DNA from: Flavobacterium subsaxonicum WB 4.1-42 = DSM 21790
Lineage (GTDB): Bacteria > Bacteroidota > Bacteroidia > Flavobacteriales > Flavobacteriaceae
DNA length: 64,000 nucleotides
NCBI RefSeq assembly: GCF_000422725.1
Contig: NZ_AUGP01000004.1
Span: 27,474 to 91,473, forward strand
Reading direction: 5' to 3'
Shown here one piece after another: positions 25,137-33,304 of the stretch. Every line of letters begins with the position of its first letter. Within the stretch, counting starts at the first letter, position 1. The position numbers and the translations under genes are program-made. The notes beneath the pieces are model-generated. The model had not been told where the DNA came from, did not search any database, and was given only the letters and a program-made list of their open reading frames with translations.

Positions 25137-25613
25137 ATGAGTACAGTATCTTACTACACTGCAGAAGGGTTAAAAAAATTAAGAGACGAGCTGGATCAGC
25201 TTAAAAGTATAGAACGTCCTAAGGCCAGTGCGGCAATTGCCGAGGCCAGGGATAAAGGAGATTTGTCTGAGAATGCCGAATATGATGCTGCTAAAGAGGC
25301 ACAGGGCCTTTTGGAGCTTAAGATATCTAAGATGGAAGAAGTAGTGTCTAACGCACGCCTTATAGACGAGTCGCAATTAGATACGTCTAAAGCGCTGGTA
25401 CTTTCTACCGTAAAAATAAAAAACCAGGCCAACGGCATGGAAATGAAATACACACTTGTTGCCGAGAGCGAAGCCGACCTTAAAACGGGTAAAATATCGG
25501 TTACATCGCCAATTGGCAAAGGACTTTTAGGCAAATCGGTAGGCGAGATAGCCGAGATAAACGTGCCTAACGGTATCCTTAAATTCGAACTGCTTGAAAT
25601 TACAAGAGACTAA
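25137..25613 (+). CDS. greA: Transcription elongation factor GreA
   Basis: GreA rescues backtracked RNA polymerase by stimulating cleavage of the nascent RNA. The 158-residue protein has the N-terminal coiled-coil hairpin (residues 10-75) with the acidic tip motif DKGDLSENAEYDAAKE, followed by the C-terminal globular domain with VTSPIGKGLLGKSVGE. It is followed after 15 bases by the HIT gene. A hairpin in its leader may make its expression depend on elongation behaviour. Confidence 0.97.
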   Translation: MSTVSYYTAEGLKKLRDELDQLKSIERPKASAAIAEARDKGDLSENAEYDAAKEAQGLLELKISKMEEVVSNARLIDESQLDTSKALVLSTVKIKNQANGMEMKYTLVAESEADLKTGKISVTSPIGKGLLGKSVGEIAEINVPNGILKFELLEITRD

Positions 25614-25628
25614 TTAAAGCCTTAGTTT

Positions 25629-26018
25629 ATGAGCACTATTTTTACCAAAATTATAAACGGAGAGATACCGGCCTACAAAATTACCGAAGACGACAATTAC
25701 CTTGCGTTTTTAGATGTAAACCCCAATGCTAAAGGCCATACGCTTTGCATACCTAAGCAGGAAATTAACAAGCTTTTTGATATGGACGAAGAGCTGTACC
25801 TTGGGCTTATGCAGTTTAGCCGCAAAGTGGCAAAAGCACTGGAAAAAACAGTAGATTGCAAAAGGGTAGGCATGGCCGTTGTGGGCCTTGAAGTGCCACA
25901 CGCACACGTGCACCTTATACCGCTTAACGAAATGGACGAAATGCGTTTTGTAAATAAAGTTAAGCTTGAAAAAGAAGAATTTGAATCGCTTGCCAAAGCT
26001 ATAGCAGCGAATTTATAA
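25629..26018 (+). CDS. HIT-family nucleotide hydrolase/transferase
   Basis: This 129-residue protein has the histidine-triad motif HAHVHLIPL near residue 96 and the N-terminal FTKIINGEIPAYKI typical of the HINT branch. HINT proteins hydrolyse adenosine phosphoramidates. The greA-HIT order is common in Bacteroidota, and a terminator follows the stop codon. Confidence 0.93.
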   Translation: MSTIFTKIINGEIPAYKITEDDNYLAFLDVNPNAKGHTLCIPKQEINKLFDMDEELYLGLMQFSRKVAKALEKTVDCKRVGMAVVGLEVPHAHVHLIPLNEMDEMRFVNKVKLEKEEFESLAKAIAANL

Positions 26019-26026
26019 ATTACAGG

Positions 26027-26050
26027 GCGGGAATTACTTTCCGCTTTTTT
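26027..26050 (+). terminator. Terminator of greA-HIT
   Basis: A 7-bp stem with one G-U pair (26027-26033 with 26038-26044) is followed by six T. Confidence 0.8.
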
Positions 26051-26078
26051 GTTACCAACTAACCCTAAACAAATTACA

Positions 26079-26486
26079 ATGAAAAAATTATTACTTGGGC
26101 TTGGCTTTGCGCTATTCTGCCTGGTTTCTTGTGGCGATGACGATGCAGCTCCTGCTGTAAATTTAGAGAACATCAACAAAAAATGGTATGCAGTGTCGTA
26201 CAAAATTGCAGGCCAAACTATACCTTATGATGGTAACCTTGCATGCGGTAAAGATTATTTAGAGTTTTTAGCCAACGGAACTGCCAGAGATGTAGATTAT
26301 TACGATTGCCAGGAAGATCCGGATATCCTTACAGGTGTTTACAGCGCTGCAAACGAAACGCTAATTACAACTATTGATGATGAAACTATTACCTACACTA
26401 TCTTAAAGCTTAATTCTGGCACGTTAGAGATAGAAGATAAGTCGGTTACACCAAACATTACTTACGTTTACACAAGTACTCCATAG
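26079..26486 (+). CDS. Lipocalin-like lipoprotein of unknown function
   Basis: The 135-residue protein begins at ATG 26079 with a lipoprotein signal (LFCLVSCGDDD, Cys near residue 18). The mature part reads like a small lipocalin-type beta barrel: NKKWYAVSY at its start, then alternating strands with CGKDYLEFLANGTA. Two Cys may form a disulfide. Function unknown. Single gene between two terminators. Confidence 0.75.
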   Translation: MKKLLLGLGFALFCLVSCGDDDAAPAVNLENINKKWYAVSYKIAGQTIPYDGNLACGKDYLEFLANGTARDVDYYDCQEDPDILTGVYSAANETLITTIDDETITYTILKLNSGTLEIEDKSVTPNITYVYTSTP

Positions 26487-26503
26487 TGTTTACTATAAGC
26501 ATA

Positions 26504-26545
26504 TTATAAAAAAAGCGGAAAGAGTTTATCTTCCCGCTTTTTTTA
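26504..26545. terminator. Bidirectional terminator
   Basis: A stem pairing AAAAGCGG (26511-26518) with CCGCTTTT (26534-26541), with one mismatch further in, is flanked by A and T runs. It serves the lipoprotein gene and the convergent histidine kinase gene. Confidence 0.8.
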
Positions 26546-27691
26546 TACCCTTTTAAAACTGGCCTGCATGGTGGTGCCTTTACCAATTTCTGAGTGCAGT
26601 ACTTTTATCTTGCCCTTGTGGTATTCTTCTACAATACGCCTTGTAAGCGACAGGCCAAGCCCCCAGCCGCGCCTTTTGGTGGTAAAGCCAGGCTCGAATA
26701 CCTTCCTGAACTGGGCTTTGGGTATGCCTTTGCCGGAGTCGGACACCTTTATTTTTACAAAGCGGTCTTTTTCTTCAATGCTCACATCAAGCTTGCCTTT
26801 GCCCTTCATGGCATCTATGGCATTTTTTACAAGGTTCTCTACGGTCCAGCTATGAAGTTCAGGGTTAAGCATAACGGGTATGGCATGGTTAGGCGCCTTA
26901 AAGCTGAATTCTACCTGCTTAGAAGCCCTGGAGCGCAGGTATTCGAAAGACTTTTCGGTCTCGGCAACAATGTCGCGTTCCTCTAACAATGGTTCCGACC
27001 CAATTTTACTAAAACGGTCGGCTATGGTTTGCAATCGCAATACGTCTTTTTCAACCTCGGCAATAGTGGTGGGGTCTACATCATCCACCCGCATAATTTC
27101 TATCCACCCCAGTAAAGATGATAGGGGTGTGCCAATTTGGTGGGCGGTTTCTTTAGCCATACCCGCCCAAAGCCTGTTTTGTGCGCCTGCCTTTGTAGCA
27201 CGGTAAAAATTATAAATTACGGTGCTAAACAGCACAATAATAAGGGCAAGGGCAAAGGGATAGTATTTTAAAACATTAAGCAGTGTAGAGCTGCCGTAGT
27301 AAATGTATTGCGCCTCGCCATAGGTATTCATAACTATGGGCTGGTTCTGGCTCTTAAAATCTTCTATATACTCTTTGGCAAGTATGGAGTCTTTAGCAAT
27401 AGCATCGCTAATATTGGCTGTTTTTAAAACATTGTTGTCTTTATCGGTAAGTATAATGGGTATAGAGGTGTTGTTCTCTAAAATTTTGCTGGGCAGTGTA
27501 ACATCTTCAGTTTCAGGGTCGGCGTTGTTTAAACTATTTAACGATGCCGCCCACAGTTCCATTTTCATGTGCTCTTCGGCCCTGAATATCTGGAAAAGGT
27601 AGTAGGTATTCCAAACTATAAAAAGTACAGTAAAAAACGAAGCACCAATAATTATCCAACGGGTAAGGCTTCTTTTATCAGTAATTTGCAT
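26543..27691 (-). CDS. Membrane-bound sensor histidine kinase (orphan)
   Basis: The 382-residue protein starts at ATG 27691 (MQITDKRSLTRW), with a membrane segment at 13-35, an extracytoplasmic loop to about 130 and a second membrane segment near 140-160. The phospho-acceptor His lies in KETAHQIGTPLSSLLGW, and the ATP site has NLVKNAIDAM, DSGKGIP and GWGLGLSLTRRI. No response regulator gene is adjacent. The upstream in-frame start at 27769 would add 26 unrelated residues. Confidence 0.93.
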   Translation of the reverse strand: MQITDKRSLTRWIIIGASFFTVLFIVWNTYYLFQIFRAEEHMKMELWAASLNSLNNADPETEDVTLPSKILENNTSIPIILTDKDNNVLKTANISDAIAKDSILAKEYIEDFKSQNQPIVMNTYGEAQYIYYGSSTLLNVLKYYPFALALIIVLFSTVIYNFYRATKAGAQNRLWAGMAKETAHQIGTPLSSLLGWIEIMRVDDVDPTTIAEVEKDVLRLQTIADRFSKIGSEPLLEERDIVAETEKSFEYLRSRASKQVEFSFKAPNHAIPVMLNPELHSWTVENLVKNAIDAMKGKGKLDVSIEEKDRFVKIKVSDSGKGIPKAQFRKVFEPGFTTKRRGWGLGLSLTRRIVEEYHKGKIKVLHSEIGKGTTMQASFKRV

Positions 27692-27791
27692 ACAAAAATT
27701 TTGAGGCTTAAAGATACTAAAACTTACGGTAGATAAGGCGTAGCAGTTAATAACGCTAAAGGCATCCATTTTATTTTATCAACACACCCGT

Positions 27792-27818
27792 TTGCAATAG
27801 GCCAAAAAAGTATCTTTG
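27792..27818 (+). promoter_or_regulatory. Promoter of the flavin reductase gene
   Basis: TTG at 27792-27794 and TATCTTTG at 27811-27818 are 16 bases apart, and the ATG follows 19 bases later. Confidence 0.55.
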
Positions 27819-27837
27819 CAGTCTAAATTAAAGCAGC

Positions 27838-28719
27838 ATGCTTACTATAGACCCTAAAGAACTTACCACCCAAAAACTGCACGGCTACCTGCAAAGCAGT
27901 GTAGGCCCCAGGCCCATTGCACTTGCCAGCACGGTAGATAAAAACGGCGTACCCAACCTGTCGCCATTTAGTTTTTTTAACCTGTTTAGCAGCAACCCGC
28001 CCATACTAATATTCTCGCCGTCGCGCAGGGTTAGAGATAACACCGTTAAGCACACACTGCTTAACGCAGAGCTTAACCGTGAGGTAGTTATAAACGTGGT
28101 AAGCTACGGCATGGTAGAGCAAACATCGTTATCGAGTACCGAATATGCCGCCGGTGTAAACGAGTTCGATAAAGCCGGTTTTACCATGATACCCAGCGAT
28201 ATAGTAGCGCCATTCAGGGTTAAGGAGGCACCTGTACAGTTTGAATGCCGCGTTAACGATATTATTGCCCTGGGTACCGAAGGCGGTGCCGGCAACCTTA
28301 TTTTATGCGAAGTGCTTAAAATGCACATAGATGAGAGTATATTAGACGAACATGGCGCCATAGACCAGCACAAGATAGACCTCGTGTCCAGGCTTGGAGG
28401 TAACTGGTACTCAAGGTCTTCGCAGGGGTTATTTGAGGTAGAAAAACCGCTAACCACACTGGGCGTAGGGGTTGATGCCATACCGGCCTTTGTTAAAAGC
28501 AGTGCTGTTTTTGATGGCAACGATTTAGGCAAACTTGGTAACGTAGAAACCTTGCCTACTGAAGAAGAAGTTAGTATATTTGTAAAAGAGAGCTTTGAGG
28601 TTAAAGGCGTGTTAAGTGCTGATGATCAGGATAAAAAGCTGCTTAAAGCCAAAGAATACCTGGATAATAACCGCGTAAGCGATGCCTGGAAAGTACTCCT
28701 GGCTAATAAGGGTTTCTAA
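27838..28719 (+). CDS. Flavin reductase-like FMN-binding split-barrel protein
   Basis: This 293-residue protein has the flavin_reduct domain at residues 15-200, with SSVGPRPIALASTVDKNG and LSPFSFFNLFSSNPPILIF near the N-terminus and VQFECRVNDIIALG in the middle. The C-terminal 90 residues are an extra helical part. Such proteins bind FMN and reduce flavins or act as small oxidoreductases; the substrate is not evident. Monocistronic, with its own promoter. Confidence 0.92.
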   Translation: MLTIDPKELTTQKLHGYLQSSVGPRPIALASTVDKNGVPNLSPFSFFNLFSSNPPILIFSPSRRVRDNTVKHTLLNAELNREVVINVVSYGMVEQTSLSSTEYAAGVNEFDKAGFTMIPSDIVAPFRVKEAPVQFECRVNDIIALGTEGGAGNLILCEVLKMHIDESILDEHGAIDQHKIDLVSRLGGNWYSRSSQGLFEVEKPLTTLGVGVDAIPAFVKSSAVFDGNDLGKLGNVETLPTEEEVSIFVKESFEVKGVLSADDQDKKLLKAKEYLDNNRVSDAWKVLLANKGF

Positions 28720-28778
28720 GATAATTGTGTAACGATCGCTACCGCTAATGGTAGAAAATTATAAATAAAGATAAGATT

Positions 28779-29219
28779 ATGGAAGTTTCAGGAAGAATTA
28801 AAATGATTGATGAAACCAAAGCTTTTGGTGCTAACGGTTTCAGAAAGAGAGAATTAGTAGTTACTACAGATGAGCAGTACCCACAGCACATTATGATAGA
28901 ATTTACACAGGATAAATGCGACCTGCTTAACAGCTACCGCGTTGGCGAGCCTGTAAAAGTTTCCATAAACTTAAGAGGCAGGGAATGGGTTAACCCACAG
29001 GGAGAGACTAAATACTTTAACTCTATACAAGGCTGGAGAATAGAAAAAGCAGGCGATGCCCCTCAGGCTCAGCAAGGTGGCTACCAACAAGCGCCGCAAC
29101 AAGGCTATGGCCAGGCACCTCAGGGTGGTGGTTACCAGCAGGCAGCCCCGGCTGCACGCGATGCTTTTGAACCTGCAACCAACTACAAAGAAGAAGAGCA
29201 CGACGATCTTCCGTTCTAA
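28779..29219 (+). CDS. DUF3127 protein with SSB-like acidic tip
   Basis: The 146-residue protein has a DUF3127 domain at 1-90 (MEVSGRIKMIDETKAFG, NLRGREWVNPQGETKYFNS), which resembles an OB-fold, then a Gln/Gly/Pro-rich tail (about 95-130) and ends EEHDDLPF. The last five residues are the same as the SSB protein at 7773. This points to a single-strand nucleic-acid binding or SSB-partner competing role, which is inference. It is monocistronic, with a terminator at 29336-29368. Confidence 0.85.
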   Translation: MEVSGRIKMIDETKAFGANGFRKRELVVTTDEQYPQHIMIEFTQDKCDLLNSYRVGEPVKVSINLRGREWVNPQGETKYFNSIQGWRIEKAGDAPQAQQGGYQQAPQQGYGQAPQGGGYQQAAPAARDAFEPATNYKEEEHDDLPF

Positions 29220-29335
29220 GAATTTAGAATTTAGATTTGAGATTTGAGAATTTAGATTTGAGAATTTAAAATAGCTTCAAAAAGTGCTTAATATTTCACT
29301 TTTGGAGTTTGAGATTCGGCTTTTACGATACTAAG

Positions 29336-29368
29336 AAACCGATTGGCTTTTGCCTTTCGGTTTTTTTT
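29336..29368 (+). terminator. Terminator of the DUF3127 gene
   Basis: The stem AAACCGA/TCGGTTT (29336-29342 with 29357-29363), with an inner GGC/GCC pair, is followed by eight T. The stretch before it (29221-29275) is a run of near-tandem ATTTAGATTTGAGA units. Confidence 0.8.
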
Positions 29369-29403
29369 GTTTTACACTTTTTGGAGAGGACAAAAATCGG
29401 TAC

Positions 29404-29437
29404 AAAAAAAACCTTGCTGCCGGGGCAGAAAGGTTTT
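29404..29437 (-). terminator. Terminator of the saccharopine dehydrogenase-like gene
   Basis: An outer 8-bp stem (29408-29415 with 29430-29437) and an inner CTGCC/GGCAG stem are followed on the minus strand by a T run. Confidence 0.85.
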
Positions 29438-29462
29438 CGGGTTTTGAGTTAGTTAGTGAGGT

Positions 29463-30833
29463 TTAGCTCGCTACATTTTGCGGGTTATACCCCATGTAAG
29501 GAACGTGTTTTTCATGAAAAACAACCCCAAATTCTTCAAGTTCTTTAAGTATAGGCAAATACACCTCCCTGTTTATAGGCAGCTGCACGCCCGGCGTGGT
29601 TATTTTTCCGTTAAGTATCTGTAAGGCAGCCATTGCCACAGGCAGGCCTACCGTTTTTGCCATAGCGGTATACGTCTGGTCGCTGCCAATGCATACCATA
29701 GTGGCATCAACCTGTTTTTTCTGGCCGTTAAGCTCGTAGCCAAACTTGTGGTACATCACAATCATGTCTTTATCCTCAGGGCTAAGCGTCCATCGGTCCG
29801 ATAGTATCTTTTCCAGTATCTGGGCAGGGGTGGCGTTGCGCAGCCCCACTATCTTGTTGGGGTTAAACAGGTCCAGGTCCAGCAGCTTATCCCACTGTAT
29901 ATCGTCCTGGTCTATTTTTAGTATGTGCCTCAGCTTAAGCTCCACCGAGTCGGTTGGGTGGTACGGCAGAAACGAGTTGGTAAACTCGCGGTAGCTCATC
30001 GTCTCAGAGTTTTCCATAATATAGCTGTCGTCGGTCATCCCTAAGGTAATAAACATATTCCACGACTTGCTAAAGCCCACCCTGCGCAGCGTGCCGCGGT
30101 ATAGGGTAAGCGCATCATCCAAACCGTAAACACTGCGGTATTTAAGCGAGTCGCGGTTGGCATAGCCTTCAAAACGGCCGTAGCCCTCTACATGCATAAA
30201 TTCGGTACGCCTAAAGAGTTTGTTGTAGGGTATGTACTTGTACGTACCCTCCTGTATAAACTTGGCGGTACCTCCCTGGCCGGCCAGTACCACATTGCGC
30301 GGGTTCCAGGTAAACTTATAGTTCCACAGGTTGTTGTCGCTCTCTGGGGCTACAAGGCCGCCGCAAAACGACTCAAACAGTATTACCTTACCGCCCTGGT
30401 CTGTAATTTCATCAATAATTTTCATGGCGCTCATGTGGTCAATGCCGGGGTCCAGGCCAATCTCGTTCATAAACACAAGGTTGTTGGCTTTAACAAGGGC
30501 ATCCAGGTCCTGCATGGCGGGGCTAATGTACGATGCCGTAACCATGTGCTTTTTATGGGCAATACAGTCTTTAGCCACCTCGTAGTGCAGGTGTGCCGGC
30601 AGCATCGAAATTACAATGCTGGCGTTGCTAATTTCCTGGTGGCGCTGTGCTTCGTTAAAAATATCAAAAGCTATGGCGCGGGCCCTTGGGTGGCCGTTGG
30701 TTTTGCGTTCGGCCAGCTCTGCCGAAAGATCGCCTATGGTTAGGAAAAGGTCTTCGGGAACCGACTTATTTAACAGGTATTCTATTAATGACGAGGCCGA
30801 TCTTCCGGCGCCAATAATCAAAATATTCCTCAT
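29463..30833 (-). CDS. Saccharopine dehydrogenase-like protein
   Basis: The 456-residue protein has an N-terminal Rossmann fold (ILIIGAGRSASSLIEYLL, residues 4-21) and a long saccharopine dehydrogenase C-terminal domain (about 125-450) with MNEIGLDPGIDHMSAMKIID. Eukaryotic LYS9-type enzymes make glutamate and aminoadipate semialdehyde from saccharopine; in flavobacteria this protein is taken to act in lysine breakdown or a related carboxy-amine reaction. Substrate is not shown by the sequence. It stands alone. Confidence 0.92.
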   Translation of the reverse strand: MRNILIIGAGRSASSLIEYLLNKSVPEDLFLTIGDLSAELAERKTNGHPRARAIAFDIFNEAQRHQEISNASIVISMLPAHLHYEVAKDCIAHKKHMVTASYISPAMQDLDALVKANNLVFMNEIGLDPGIDHMSAMKIIDEITDQGGKVILFESFCGGLVAPESDNNLWNYKFTWNPRNVVLAGQGGTAKFIQEGTYKYIPYNKLFRRTEFMHVEGYGRFEGYANRDSLKYRSVYGLDDALTLYRGTLRRVGFSKSWNMFITLGMTDDSYIMENSETMSYREFTNSFLPYHPTDSVELKLRHILKIDQDDIQWDKLLDLDLFNPNKIVGLRNATPAQILEKILSDRWTLSPEDKDMIVMYHKFGYELNGQKKQVDATMVCIGSDQTYTAMAKTVGLPVAMAALQILNGKITTPGVQLPINREVYLPILKELEEFGVVFHEKHVPYMGYNPQNVAS

Positions 30834-31123
30834 AGTTTTTTATAAATTATAACACGAATGTAGTAAAATGTTATATTTATAAAAAAATATTCTGCGTTAA
30901 ATATTTTAAAGTGGCTAAATTTATAAATTATTATTAGGTACAAGTTTTATGGAAAAGGTGAAGAGATCCAGCAAGCGATACAAGGAGTTATTAAATAATA
31001 GTAAAATAATTAGCCCTAACAGCCTTGAGAATGTATTAGTAAAGAAGAGGTTAAGGATTTAGAAAGCATTTTTCAATATATAAATAAGGAAGTAGTATAT
31101 TTACTACTTTGAATTATTTAACA
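30834..31123. other. A/T-rich gap with a broken small reading frame
   Basis: From ATG 30949 a 37-codon frame runs to TAG 31062. Shifting by one base near 31040 lets the reading continue in natural-looking codons to TGA 31112. This reads like a small gene (about 55 residues, Lys/Glu/Leu-rich) broken by a frameshift. A perfect 8-bp hairpin (31090-31097 with 31102-31109) follows, 14 bases before the ATG of the ATPase-nuclease gene. I do not recognise the peptide. Confidence 0.4.
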
Positions 31124-33142
31124 ATGCGACATACAACAAAGATTACAGGCGAAAGTATCGCTACAAGCGGTTTACCCTCAGATTACAGGCGGGCAATCGC
31201 TCAATATATATGGAATAGTTTTGATGCTGATGCTACCCGAGTAGATTTAAATTTTGAGTCCGATGATTTAAATTCTTTAGTGCGTTTCACTATATCTGAC
31301 AATGGTACCGGCATTGAAATGGAAGAGCTGTCAGAAACTTTTGGCAGATTTATGGATTCAAAAAAGAAAAGCTCTTATTCCGAAATTACACAGGTACAAG
31401 GTAAAAAAGGAAAAGGTCGATACTCATTTTTTAATTTTTGCACAAAAGCCGTGTGGGAAACAGTTTATAAAGGTATCGCAGGTAATTTGTTAAAGTATGA
31501 GATTGAAATATTAAAGGATGACCCACAAAATTTCACAACCAATGACAAAGCGATAGTCAAAAACACTCCTACAGGTACGACTGTTGCATTTAGTAATTTC
31601 ACAAAACTTTCTACTGAACTGTTAGAAAATGAAGATTTTTACAGTTACCTATGTAGCGAGTTTGGATGGTTTTTATATCTTAATTCAGCAAATAATTTCA
31701 GTATCTATATAAACGACATATTGCTAAATTATAATAGAGTTATAGCCGATTCAGAAGAGGATATTTTTGAAATTGGAGACTATTCGTTTAAAGTAAATTT
31801 TATTCAGTGGAAGCTAAAATTCGGAGATAACTTCTACTTCTATTTTTTGGATTCAGTTCAAGAGCTTAAATATAAAAAGCCTACATCATTTAATCGGAAA
31901 GGGACAGAATTTTTTCATTCGGTATATATTGAATCTTCTTATTTCGACAATTTTAAAGAGCAAAGTGAAAAGTCATTATCATTATTTGACTCTGTTAGTC
32001 AACACGATATTATATTTAAAAACCTAACCACTAAGATAAAGAAATTTATCGGGGACAAGGAGCGTATATTCTTAAAAACATACAAAGCAACAACCCTTAT
32101 TGAAAAATTTGAAAAAGACAGCATTTTTCCAAGATTTAAAGATAACGAATATGACCAACTACGCAAAAGAGATTTAGAAAATGTAGTAAAGGAGATTTAC
32201 ACAGTTCAACCAAAGATTTTCCAGGATTTGAAACTTCCCCAAAGCAAAGCGATAGTAGGCTTTTTAAATCTTTTGCTTGATAGCGAACAGCGTGAAAATA
32301 TATTAGATATTGTTGGTGAAATTGTAAATTTATCCGAAGAAGATAGAATTGACTTAGCGAGTGTTTTAAAGCAAACAAAGTTAGCACACATTGTAACTTT
32401 AGTTAAATTTTTGGAAACTCGTTTTCATGTAGTGGCAGCATTAAAAACATTAATTTTTGATTTAGAACATTTCACTAATGAACGGGTGCATATTCAGAAA
32501 CTTATAGAAGATAATTATTGGCTTTTCGGTGAACAATACCACCTTGTGTCCGCGGATAAAAATTTCGAAATTCTCTTAAATAACTATTTAGATTTTATTG
32601 AAAATAACAATGGCAGGAAGCCTGAACTTAGAAAGTTAGATAAAAAGGACAAGCTAAAGCGACCAGACATTTTTATTTGCCAACAATCCGACGTACCAGA
32701 TTCGCGCAGTGAAGAATTAATGGTAGAAGAAAATATAATAGTAGAGTTAAAAAGACCAAATGTGGTAATTGCCAGTACTCAATTCCGACAAATTGAAGAT
32801 TATCTAAGATTTATAGCAGATGAGCCTGAATTCAACAGTAAGCAGTTAAGGAAATGGAAATTTTTTATTGTTGGTAAAAGTGTCGATGAATATATAAAAG
32901 GATTGTATCAAAATCAAGAAAATAGAGGTAAGAGATTTTTAGTTCAGGAGGTTGGTAATTACGAAATCTACGCTATGACATGGGATGATTTATTTAGGAC
33001 ATTTTCAATTAGGCATAAGCACTTAATAGATAAACTTGAATTTAAATCAGCAATTAAAGAGAAACTTGAAGAAAAAGGTATTGTATTAGATAGGCATGCG
33101 TCTGATTATATCACTGAGACAACTTTAAAAAAAGTGCCTTAA
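31124..33142 (+). CDS. GHKL ATPase fused to a Shedu-like PD-(D/E)XK nuclease; candidate anti-phage defence protein
   Basis: The 672-residue protein starts at ATG 31124 (MRHTTKITGES); the longer frame from 31109 would use TTG. Residues 10-200 are a GHKL ATP-binding domain: N-box QYIWNSFDADAT with Asn31, DNGTGIE with Asp59, the glycine-rich lid GKKGKGRYS and PTGTTVAF. Gln27 stands four residues before Asn31, where the catalytic Glu is expected. A helical middle follows (about 270-450). Residues 455-620 look like the Shedu/DUF4263 nuclease: DNYWLFGEQYH, RPDIF (Asp515), VELKRP (Glu541, Lys543) and a downstream Gln (RQIEDYLRFI). The gene is visibly more A/T-rich than its neighbours and has no partner gene. 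A defence role is inferred from the domain pairing. Confidence 0.75.
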   Translation: MRHTTKITGESIATSGLPSDYRRAIAQYIWNSFDADATRVDLNFESDDLNSLVRFTISDNGTGIEMEELSETFGRFMDSKKKSSYSEITQVQGKKGKGRYSFFNFCTKAVWETVYKGIAGNLLKYEIEILKDDPQNFTTNDKAIVKNTPTGTTVAFSNFTKLSTELLENEDFYSYLCSEFGWFLYLNSANNFSIYINDILLNYNRVIADSEEDIFEIGDYSFKVNFIQWKLKFGDNFYFYFLDSVQELKYKKPTSFNRKGTEFFHSVYIESSYFDNFKEQSEKSLSLFDSVSQHDIIFKNLTTKIKKFIGDKERIFLKTYKATTLIEKFEKDSIFPRFKDNEYDQLRKRDLENVVKEIYTVQPKIFQDLKLPQSKAIVGFLNLLLDSEQRENILDIVGEIVNLSEEDRIDLASVLKQTKLAHIVTLVKFLETRFHVVAALKTLIFDLEHFTNERVHIQKLIEDNYWLFGEQYHLVSADKNFEILLNNYLDFIENNNGRKPELRKLDKKDKLKRPDIFICQQSDVPDSRSEELMVEENIIVELKRPNVVIASTQFRQIEDYLRFIADEPEFNSKQLRKWKFFIVGKSVDEYIKGLYQNQENRGKRFLVQEVGNYEIYAMTWDDLFRTFSIRHKHLIDKLEFKSAIKEKLEEKGIVLDRHASDYITETTLKKVP

Positions 33143-33237
33143 ACTCAGAGTGCCGTTAAACTTCTATGATAATTTAAATAACAGAGATATTAATTTTTAA
33201 AAACAGAAACTGCTTCTAAAATTAGCTATGCTTTTGT

Positions 33238-33245
33238 TATTTTTG
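33238..33245 (+). promoter_or_regulatory. -7 promoter element of the DUF423 gene
   Basis: TATTTTTG matches TAnnTTTG and lies 60 bases before the start codon; no clear -33 TTG was found at the usual distance. Confidence 0.4.
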
Positions 33246-33304
33246 TATAGTCTAAAAAGGTCGTTACTATAAATAACAATACAAAAAACAAAACCAATTA
33301 AATA

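Noticed and set aside
29221..29275. Near-tandem ATTTAGATTTGAGA repeats considered as a CRISPR array
   Set aside because: Units are short, touching and A/T-only, with no spacers and no cas genes; it is simple-sequence repeat DNA.
30949..31062. Loose likeness of the small frame to the start of ribosomal protein L1
   Set aside because: Only a few basic residues agree, and the remaining L1 domains are absent; too weak to claim.
31109..31123. Longer start for the ATPase-nuclease gene at 31109
   Set aside because: It would be a TTG codon within the hairpin; the ATG at 31124 has a typical A/T-rich context and loses only five residues.
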